Part shown: in pieces, positions 57,429-64,000 of the stretch
Position numbering within the stretch: the stretch's first letter is position 1
How the letters are laid out: each line of letters begins with the position of its first letter
Assembly (NCBI RefSeq): GCF_001761325.1
Contig: NZ_CP017478.1
Coordinates: 564,001 to 628,000, forward strand
DNA from: Urechidicola croceus
GTDB lineage: Bacteria > Bacteroidota > Bacteroidia > Flavobacteriales > Flavobacteriaceae
Reading direction: 5' to 3'
Length of the DNA stretch: 64,000 bases
The notes under the pieces: generated by a model
Database searches by the model: none
Told to the model about the DNA's origin: nothing
What the model saw: the letters and a program-made list of their open reading frames with translations, nothing else
Program-made: the position numbers and the translations under genes

Positions 57429-60002
57429 TTAATTATTGCCCAAATTTGGATAGTCAAGCATTAATTTCATGAATTCAAATGCAGGTTCAGCCATAACTCT
57501 ACTCATTGGTGGCTCAACAATTGCACCAGTTTTAGTGTGAAATTTAGATTTTTGGAGAAGTTTATTAATAATTTTATCATTTTTACTAATCATCCATTCT
57601 ATATATTCTTCATTTTCTTCACAATAATATTCTCCATAAATATTTTTTACATTTTCAAGAGTGAAAGTATGAGGTAGGTATATACTTTTAAAATCAATAT
57701 TGTCATTTGTATCTGCAATTGTTTGTATTTCTGTTTTAATATAAATCGGCAATTTTTCCGTAGCAGAAACAGATTCTAAAATTGAAATAAGTTCACTACT
57801 TATTGGAGCATCGGTTGCAACACAATTATTTTCAATATCCAAATAGTTTTTAATGAATAAATCTTTACTGTTTATTATGTTTAAAAATATTAACTTTTTT
57901 TTGTTAAAAAGATTGGTAGTATCAATTTTTTCAAGAGTTTTATACATATTTAATGCCGATGCCATACCAGAATTATCAAAAATTCCTCCATCAGTAAATT
58001 GACCTAAAGACTTAATACGAGCAGCTGGGCTGATTAGTGGAAATCTATTGGATGTAGAAGTGGCAGCATAAAAACCTATGGTTTTGTTCTCATTTAGTTC
58101 TAAAATATTATTTGCGCCATTATAAAATGTATTATATAGTATTTTGTTTTCAATTTTTAGTGGCAATGCAATACCTTGACGTCCTTTAATATTATTGGTA
58201 TTTGAAATCAACGCTGGATAGGAAAAATTAGAATTATTATATAAATTAGTCCAATGTTCTCTATAGTTTTTTAAATCATAAAGTTCATTGTAGTTTGTTA
58301 ATTCAGAATACTTACGCATAGCATTTGAAGACCTGTCATCAATGCAATTTTCACAAGGTATTAAAGAGTATGTAATTAAATCTCGACCAAGCATGTGTGT
58401 GATGTCAAGTGAAAGCATATTCGTAGTAGAAACTTTTTCAATCATCTCACTTGTTTGGTCAATAGAGAAATTATTTTGCCAAATAGTTGACATATTTATC
58501 AATCCCATTGTACCGCCTGAAGCACCAGAAATACAAACAGAATTATTAATAAAATTGGAATTTTCTAATTTCAATTTATTTAAAACTGTCATTGTCCAAG
58601 CATTTGATTTCATACCACCACCATATGATCCTATAAAATACAATGTGTCTTTTAATTTTAAGTTTTCGTAAAAAGTGCTGATTGAAATTTCTTTCTCAGG
58701 ATGTCTTTCAATTTCTTTTAAAGTATAAAGATTGCTTCCAAATCTGTTTGTTGCTAAAAGGAGAGAAATAACGGTTATTCCTGTAATTAAACATAGTAAA
58801 GCAAAATGATTTTTATATTTCTTGGCTCTTGGTTCATTTGAATATAAATAATAGATAATATGTTTAAGAGTTATTGTAATTATTCCATAGTAAAAGAAGA
58901 AGTATGATAGAATTATAACTATTGCATTAATTTTTATGGATTGGTATGGAAATATGTTTATGTATATGAGAAATAAAACATTTACAAAACCAAAGAGTGC
59001 AGTAATCTGTAAGAAAAAAATATTATTACTATAAGCACCAATGATTCGTATTTTGGAAATAAGAGGAATTATTAGTCGTTTCTTAATTGTGGAATTTTGA
59101 AAAAACTCTTTTATGTATTCTCCTCCAAAAGCGGAAACAATATATTTTGATTTTGGATTAAAAAAAACAAATTTCAAAAGAGATCTAAATGAACGAAAAT
59201 AAATGTATGTAACGGCTTGAAAAACTATACAAATCAAACTGATGATTACACTTGTTTTATTATATGGAAAATCATCCTGATTGATTAATAAATATGAGAT
59301 AAATACAACGTGTAGTATTAATGTTAAGATTAATAAAATTACATATACCTTTAATATACTTTTAATCTCAAAAAAACCATCATCAAGTTTCTTTACTTTA
59401 GAAGGTATATTAGTGTTGTTATCAGATATTTCAACTAAATTTTCTTTGTATTTATTTTTCCATTTATTTTTTAAAACATGTAAAATATATAACCATATAA
59501 TTAATATTATTAGAATCAGTAGAGAAACATAGAAGGAACTATATTGCCAATTAAAATTGATTTCTGATGTATAAGCAACTAGATAAAATAAAGAAGTATA
59601 AAAGAAAATACCTAAAGTTCTTCTTAAAAAGTTGATGCGATTTTCTAATTTAATTGCATTTAAATCATTTTTAAAATCTCGTTTGTACCAAACAATTCCC
59701 ATCAGCAGTTTACTATTTGACATTTTCCATTCTCTTTGACTATTGTCGGTGCCAAGGAAAAAGTAATTTGGATAATGTGATAGTACTACTGAATAAATTG
59801 AAGCAAATAATAAAATTATTGAAAAATTAATTGGACTATAGTAAAGGTTTACAACTATTGAATTTACTTGGGGTGCTTTCGGTAAATAAATACCTATTAA
59901 AACTAAAATAGTTAAACTTATAAACGCAGATGATGTAAATCTATAAAATGCATAAATATATTCTCTTGCTGTACCTAGAAATATTTTGATTCTATTGTTC
60001 AT
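57429..60002 (-). CDS. Polytopic membrane protein with C-terminal patatin-like phospholipase domain
   Basis: An 857-residue protein. The first roughly 430 residues contain about nine or ten hydrophobic helices (for example AFISLTILVLIGIYL and SFYVSLLILIILIIWLYILH). The C-terminal half is patatin-like: an oxyanion-type glycine-rich loop GSYGGGMKSN, the nucleophile motif SGASGGTMG and the Asp motif FTDGGIFDNSG, which together form a Ser-Asp dyad. It should be a membrane-embedded lipid acyl hydrolase. The long multi-helix N terminus is unusual for bacterial patatins. Substrate and topology are unknown. Confidence 0.8.
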   Translation of the reverse strand: MNNRIKIFLGTAREYIYAFYRFTSSAFISLTILVLIGIYLPKAPQVNSIVVNLYYSPINFSIILLFASIYSVVLSHYPNYFFLGTDNSQREWKMSNSKLLMGIVWYKRDFKNDLNAIKLENRINFLRRTLGIFFYTSLFYLVAYTSEINFNWQYSSFYVSLLILIILIIWLYILHVLKNKWKNKYKENLVEISDNNTNIPSKVKKLDDGFFEIKSILKVYVILLILTLILHVVFISYLLINQDDFPYNKTSVIISLICIVFQAVTYIYFRSFRSLLKFVFFNPKSKYIVSAFGGEYIKEFFQNSTIKKRLIIPLISKIRIIGAYSNNIFFLQITALFGFVNVLFLIYINIFPYQSIKINAIVIILSYFFFYYGIITITLKHIIYYLYSNEPRAKKYKNHFALLCLITGITVISLLLATNRFGSNLYTLKEIERHPEKEISISTFYENLKLKDTLYFIGSYGGGMKSNAWTMTVLNKLKLENSNFINNSVCISGASGGTMGLINMSTIWQNNFSIDQTSEMIEKVSTTNMLSLDITHMLGRDLITYSLIPCENCIDDRSSNAMRKYSELTNYNELYDLKNYREHWTNLYNNSNFSYPALISNTNNIKGRQGIALPLKIENKILYNTFYNGANNILELNENKTIGFYAATSTSNRFPLISPAARIKSLGQFTDGGIFDNSGMASALNMYKTLEKIDTTNLFNKKKLIFLNIINSKDLFIKNYLDIENNCVATDAPISSELISILESVSATEKLPIYIKTEIQTIADTNDNIDFKSIYLPHTFTLENVKNIYGEYYCEENEEYIEWMISKNDKIINKLLQKSKFHTKTGAIVEPPMSRVMAEPAFEFMKLMLDYPNLGNN

Positions 60003-60173
60003 GGTATTAAAATTAAGTTTACTAAAAAATATTTGTAGGAGAGTACTATAGAATTCAACGTTAAATATAATTAAAATATTGAAAATGAGATATATAAATA
60101 TTATTTTTTAAATTATTATGTTGTGTTTTTTAGTTATAATTGAAAATTAAATATAATTTGTCAATAACTTTTA

Positions 60174-60204
60174 TTGTGTTTCAAAAATGGTCATCGTATT
60201 TTTG
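60174..60204 (+). promoter_or_regulatory. Promoter of the UvrD-family helicase gene
   Basis: TTG (60174-60176), 20 nt, then TATTTTTG (60197-60204): a full flavobacterial promoter, with the GTG start codon 21 nt after the box. Confidence 0.7.
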
Positions 60205-60224
60205 AAAATTGAAATTATACTACC

Positions 60225-62561
60225 GTGTCAAATTACTTAGATTCTCTTAATGAAGCCCAAAAGGAGGCAGTTTTACATAAAAATGGACCTATGATTATCA
60301 TAGCGGGTGCTGGATCTGGTAAAACTCGCGTGCTTACATTTCGTATTGCCCACTTAATGAGTCAAGGTGTAGATGCATTCAATATTTTGTCGTTAACCTT
60401 TACCAATAAGGCAGCGAGAGAAATGAAAGAACGTATAGCAAAAGTTGTTGGAACAACAGAAGCTAAAAATTTATGGATGGGAACTTTTCACTCAGTTTTT
60501 GCAAGAATTCTTCGTTCTGAAGCCGATAAGTTAGGATATCCATCCAATTTTACAATTTATGATTCACAAGATTCAGTAAGACTGATAGGTACAATTATTA
60601 AAGAATTACAATTAGATAAAGAAAAATATAAGGCCAAACAGGTTTTAAGTCGTATATCTCAATTTAAAAATAGTTTAATCACTGTAAAAGCATATTATAA
60701 TAATTCAGATTTAATTGAGGCAGATAAAATGGCAAGTCGACCAAAAATGGGAGAGATCTACCATCATTATGTTGAAAGATGTTTTAAGTCTGGAGCAATG
60801 GATTTTGATGATTTATTACTTAGAACTAACGAACTTTTAACCCGTTTTCCTGAAGTACTTGCAAAATACCAAGATAGATTTAGATATATATTGGTAGATG
60901 AGTATCAAGATACAAACCACTCTCAATATTTAATTGTAAAAGCCCTTGCCGATAGATTTCAAAATATTTGTGTTGTAGGTGATGATTCTCAGAGTATATA
61001 TGGTTTTCGTGGTGCTAATATTCAAAATATATTGAATTTTCAGCGTGATTATGAAGATGTAAAAACATTTAAATTAGAACAAAATTATAGATCGTCAAGT
61101 AATATTGTTGAAGCTGCAAATAGTATAATTGATAAGAATAAAACAAAATTAGATAAAGAGATTTGGACAGAAAACGAAGCAGGTTCAATGATCAAAGTAA
61201 TGCGAACTTTTTCTGAAGCCGAAGAAGGTCGATTTGTTGCTGATTCAATTTTTGAAAATAAAATGAATAAGCAATTGACTAACGATAATTTTGCTATTCT
61301 ATATCGTACCAACGCACAATCTAGAGCATTGGAAGATGCACTACGTAAAAAAGGAATTGATTATAAAATGTACGGTGGTTTATCCTTTTATCAAAGAAAA
61401 GAGATAAAAGATACATTATCATATTTACGATTATTAATTAATCCAAATGACGAAGAAGCATTTAAGCGTGTTATAAATTATCCAGCACGAGGAATTGGAA
61501 CTACAACACTAGATAAATTAAATGTTGCAGCAAATCATTATGGTAAGTCTTTATTTGAAATCATTCAGAATCTTGATAAGGTTGATTTAAAAATAAACTC
61601 TGGAACAAAAATAAAGTTGCAAAATTTTGCAACTATGATTCAAAGTTTTCAAATTTCAGCCAAAGTAAAAGATGCTTTTGAAGTAGCCGAATTGGTTGTT
61701 AAACAAACTAAATTGATAAAAGATTTAGAGGCTGATGGAACTCCTGAAGGAATAAGTAGAGTTGAAAATGTTCAAGAATTAATGAACGGAATTAAAGACT
61801 TTATTACTGAACAAAAGGAAAAAGGAGAAGACGCATCGTTAGCATTTTTCTTAGAAGATGTAGCTTTAGCCACTTCATTAGATAAAGAACAAAATGATGA
61901 CAAACCTAGAGTTTCATTAATGACAATTCATTTATCAAAAGGTTTAGAGTATCAATATGTTTATATAGTTGGTTTAGAAGAAACTTTGTTTCCTTCGGCA
62001 ATGAGTATCAATACACGTAGTGAGTTAGAGGAAGAGAGACGTTTGTTTTACGTAGCATTGACGCGTGCTGAAAAAGAAGCATATTTAAGTTATGCCGAAT
62101 CACGTTATCGCTGGGGAAAATTGATAGATTGTGAACCAAGTAGATTTTTAGAAGAAATTGATGATAAATATTTAGAACATTTAACTCCTGTAAGAAAACA
62201 AAGAGGAGAAAATAAATTTTTATCCAGTGATATTTTTGGAGAAATTCCTCAGAATACTATTCGATTTAAAAAACCTATTTCAAAATCAGGTTTTTCAAAA
62301 CCAAAACCAAAACCTACACAACCAAAATTTGCTCCACCCAAAAACTTAAAAAAAGTAAGTAAAACCATACCAAATCAAAACACCAATTTGTTTGATAGTA
62401 ATATAACAATAGGAAACATTGTAGAACATCAACGTTTTGGAAAAGGAGAAGTATTAAATTTAGAAGGGGCAGGAGCTAATAAAAAAGCAGAAATAAAATT
62501 TGCAGAACATGGCGTGAAAAAGTTGTTATTACAATTTGCCAAACTCAAAATATTAGGGTAA
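60225..62561 (+). CDS. UvrD/PcrA-family ATP-dependent DNA helicase
   Basis: A 778-residue superfamily 1A 3'-5' helicase used in nucleotide-excision and mismatch repair and in displacing proteins from DNA. Motifs: Q motif LNEAQKEAVLH, Walker A AGAGSGKT (27-34), LTFTNKAAREM (Ia), VDEYQDTN (II), GDDSQSIYGFRGA (III), EQNYRSS (IV), MTIHLSKGLEYQYVY (V) and FYVALTRAEKEAYLSYA (VI). The C terminus has the Tudor-like part VEHQRFGKGEVLNLEG. The start is GTG (MSNYLDSLNEAQ). Confidence 0.95.
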   Translation: MSNYLDSLNEAQKEAVLHKNGPMIIIAGAGSGKTRVLTFRIAHLMSQGVDAFNILSLTFTNKAAREMKERIAKVVGTTEAKNLWMGTFHSVFARILRSEADKLGYPSNFTIYDSQDSVRLIGTIIKELQLDKEKYKAKQVLSRISQFKNSLITVKAYYNNSDLIEADKMASRPKMGEIYHHYVERCFKSGAMDFDDLLLRTNELLTRFPEVLAKYQDRFRYILVDEYQDTNHSQYLIVKALADRFQNICVVGDDSQSIYGFRGANIQNILNFQRDYEDVKTFKLEQNYRSSSNIVEAANSIIDKNKTKLDKEIWTENEAGSMIKVMRTFSEAEEGRFVADSIFENKMNKQLTNDNFAILYRTNAQSRALEDALRKKGIDYKMYGGLSFYQRKEIKDTLSYLRLLINPNDEEAFKRVINYPARGIGTTTLDKLNVAANHYGKSLFEIIQNLDKVDLKINSGTKIKLQNFATMIQSFQISAKVKDAFEVAELVVKQTKLIKDLEADGTPEGISRVENVQELMNGIKDFITEQKEKGEDASLAFFLEDVALATSLDKEQNDDKPRVSLMTIHLSKGLEYQYVYIVGLEETLFPSAMSINTRSELEEERRLFYVALTRAEKEAYLSYAESRYRWGKLIDCEPSRFLEEIDDKYLEHLTPVRKQRGENKFLSSDIFGEIPQNTIRFKKPISKSGFSKPKPKPTQPKFAPPKNLKKVSKTIPNQNTNLFDSNITIGNIVEHQRFGKGEVLNLEGAGANKKAEIKFAEHGVKKLLLQFAKLKILG

Positions 62562-62589
62562 TTTGCAACATATAAATATAGAAAAGATT

Positions 62590-63231
62590 ATGACATTTGA
62601 CTTAGAATATAATTCGGATAGACCGAATTTAATTATTCCAGAATATGGAAGGCATTTACAAAAATTAGTTGATCATTGTATTTCATTGGAAGATGATGAA
62701 GAGAGAAATAAAATGGCACAAGCAATTGTGGATGTTATGGGAAATTTACAACCACATTTACGTGATGTACCAGATTTTAAGCATAAGTTATGGGACCAAC
62801 TTTTCATTATGTCAGATTTTAGATTAGATGCAGATTCCCCATACCCACAACCCTCTAGAGAAGAATTACAAGAAAAACCCGAGCCTTTGGCATATCCTAA
62901 AACAGCATCAAAGTATCGTTTTTATGGTAATAATATTCAAACAATGATTGATGTTGCCAATTCTTGGGAAGCTGGTGATGAAAAAGAAGGTTTGTTATAT
63001 GTGATTGCTAATCACATGAAAAAATGTTATTTAAACTGGAACAAAGACACTGTAGATGATAAAATAATTTTTGACCATTTATTTGATTTATCTAACGGTA
63101 AAATTGACTTGAGAAATTCAACAGAATCTTTAGCAGAAAGCAGTACTTTAATACGTGTAAAAAAAGCAAATAAGCACCAGTCAAAAGTTCAGCATAAAAA
63201 CCAAAAAAACTACCGTAAAAAGACTCGATAA
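62590..63231 (+). CDS. DUF4290-family protein
   Basis: A protein of about 213 residues of the Bacteroidota family DUF4290, with unknown role. Recognisable: FDLEYNSDRPNLIIPEYGRH, KMAQAIVDVMGNLQPHLRDV, FKHKLWDQLFIMSDF and IANHMKKCYLNWNKDTV. The last 30 residues are Lys/Gln-rich. The frame extends to a TTG at 62563, but the ATG at 62590 gives the usual N terminus. It stands between the helicase and murA, a gene order I recall from other Flavobacteriia. Confidence 0.88.
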   Translation: MTFDLEYNSDRPNLIIPEYGRHLQKLVDHCISLEDDEERNKMAQAIVDVMGNLQPHLRDVPDFKHKLWDQLFIMSDFRLDADSPYPQPSREELQEKPEPLAYPKTASKYRFYGNNIQTMIDVANSWEAGDEKEGLLYVIANHMKKCYLNWNKDTVDDKIIFDHLFDLSNGKIDLRNSTESLAESSTLIRVKKANKHQSKVQHKNQKNYRKKTR

Positions 63232-63234
63232 TTT

Positions 63235-64000
63235 ATGGCTACATTTAAAATTGAAGGAGGTCACAAACTAAAAGGAAGTATAACTCCTCAAGGTGCAAAG
63301 AACGAAGCATTACAAGTTATTTGTGCAGTTTTATTAACATCCGAAAAAATTGTTATCAGCAATGTTCCTAATATAATCGATGTAAATAAGTTGATATTTA
63401 TTTTAGGCGAATTAGGAGTAAAAATTGAAAAATTAGCAGCCGATACCTATTCTTTTCAAGCTGATGAAATAAATATAAAATATCTTGAATCAGCCGAATT
63501 TAAACGTGATGGAAGTTCTTTACGAGGCTCTATTATGATAGTTGGTCCGCTATTAGCACGATTTGGTAAAGGATATATTCCTAGACCTGGAGGCGATAAA
63601 ATTGGAAGGCGTAGATTAGATACACATTTTGAAGGGTTTATAAATCTTGGAGCAAAATTCAGATATAGAAAAGAAGAGCGTTTTTATGGTGTTGAAGCAC
63701 CAGAAGGTTTAAAAGGTACAGATATGTTACTTGATGAAGCTTCTGTTACTGGCACTGCCAATATTGTAATGGCAGCAGTTTTAGCCAAAGGAGTAACAAC
63801 TATTTATAATGCAGCATGTGAGCCATATCTTCAAGAATTATGTAAGATGCTTAATTCTATGGGAGCAAAAATTAGCGGTGTTAGTTCTAATTTTCTAACT
63901 ATAGAAGGTGTAGAGAGGTTAGGAGGATGTGAATTGCGTATTCTTCCAGACATGATTGAAATTGGAAGTTGGATTGGAATGGCTGCAATGACCAAATCTG
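63235..64000 (+). CDS. murA: UDP-N-acetylglucosamine 1-carboxyvinyltransferase (5' part)
   Basis: The first committed enzyme of peptidoglycan synthesis, adding enolpyruvate to UDP-GlcNAc. The 255 codons visible run off the window end; the full protein would be about 435 residues. [20 protein letters not shown] contains the conserved Lys-Asn pair. [23 protein letters not shown] is typical, and the active-site loop reads [14 protein letters not shown]. Asp121 occupies the place of the catalytic Cys (Cys115 in E. coli), which is the residue alkylated by fosfomycin. The ATG is 3 bp after the DUF4290 stop codon. Confidence 0.95.
   Translation, partial: MATFKIEGGHKLKGSITPQGAKNEALQVICAVLLTSEKIVISNVPNIIDVNKLIFILGELGVKIEKLAADTYSFQADEINIKYLESAEFKRDGSSLRGSIMIVGPLLARFGKGYIPRPGGDKIGRRRLDTHFEGFINLGAKFRYRKEERFYGVEAPEGLKGTDMLLDEASVTGTANIVMAAVLAKGVTTIYNAACEPYLQELCKMLNSMGAKISGVSSNFLTIEGVERLGGCELRILPDMIEIGSWIGMAAMTKS

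Overview
The window is AT-rich chromosomal DNA of a member of the Bacteroidota, most likely a Flavobacteriaceae species. Several signs agree. Secreted proteins end in type IX secretion (T9SS) sorting domains. There are TonB-dependent receptors, one with a carboxypeptidase-regulatory-like N-terminal domain. Shine-Dalgarno sites are scarce. Promoters have the flavobacterial form TTG-N17..23-TAnnTTTG, and the cas9 locus is of the large Bacteroidota type II-C kind. I saw no tRNA, rRNA, transposase or phage genes.

Layout. 1-3.1 kb: a + strand operon of two secreted alpha/beta hydrolases and a cupin lipoprotein. 3.1-6.3 kb: on the - strand, a tiny Lys/Cys-rich protein, a ferritin, and a two-gene operon for secreted surface proteins. 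6.5-9.3 kb: a LytS/LytR-type two-component pair with a TPR sensor. 9.3-24.8 kb: a long - strand run holding a lipoprotein, an AsmA-like protein, miaA, a K+ channel, two tandem DUF3857 proteins, a DEDDh exonuclease fused to GIY-YIG, yggS, a DUF1015 protein, serA, serC and a LuxC-like acyl-CoA reductase. A ferredoxin diverges from the last of these.

25.3-34.0 kb is a complete type II-C CRISPR-Cas locus. A tracrRNA is read on the - strand, away from cas9. cas9, cas1 and cas2 follow on the + strand. The array has 36 repeats of 46 nt and 35 spacers of 29-30 nt. The tracrRNA anti-repeat pairs with the - strand version of the repeat, so crRNAs should be made from the - strand, convergent to the cas operon. 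In that sense every repeat carries a near-consensus flavobacterial promoter (TTG-N19-TATTTTTA) firing into the next spacer. Just beyond the array a consensus promoter (TTG-N19-TAATTTTG) drives what looks like a roughly 60-nt self-terminating hairpin RNA. These RNA elements are the most interesting part of the window.

34.1-64 kb: a TonB-dependent receptor, a Sir2 deacylase, ychF, a DMT-type permease, a T9SS-secreted GH5 enzyme, parE-parC, an Asp/Glu racemase, an MscS channel, an S9 peptidase, a DUF4377 lipoprotein and a GH5 lipoprotein. Next comes a B12 locus: a BtuF-like binding protein and guaC on one strand, and a cobalamin riboswitch with a BtuB-like receptor on the other. After it lie a small membrane protein, a polytopic patatin-like protein, a UvrD-family helicase, a DUF4290 protein and the start of murA. 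The murA product has Asp where the fosfomycin-target Cys normally sits, and it runs off the end of the window.

Coordinates of short elements were read by eye from the sequence. Protein family calls rest on recognised motifs, not on database searches.
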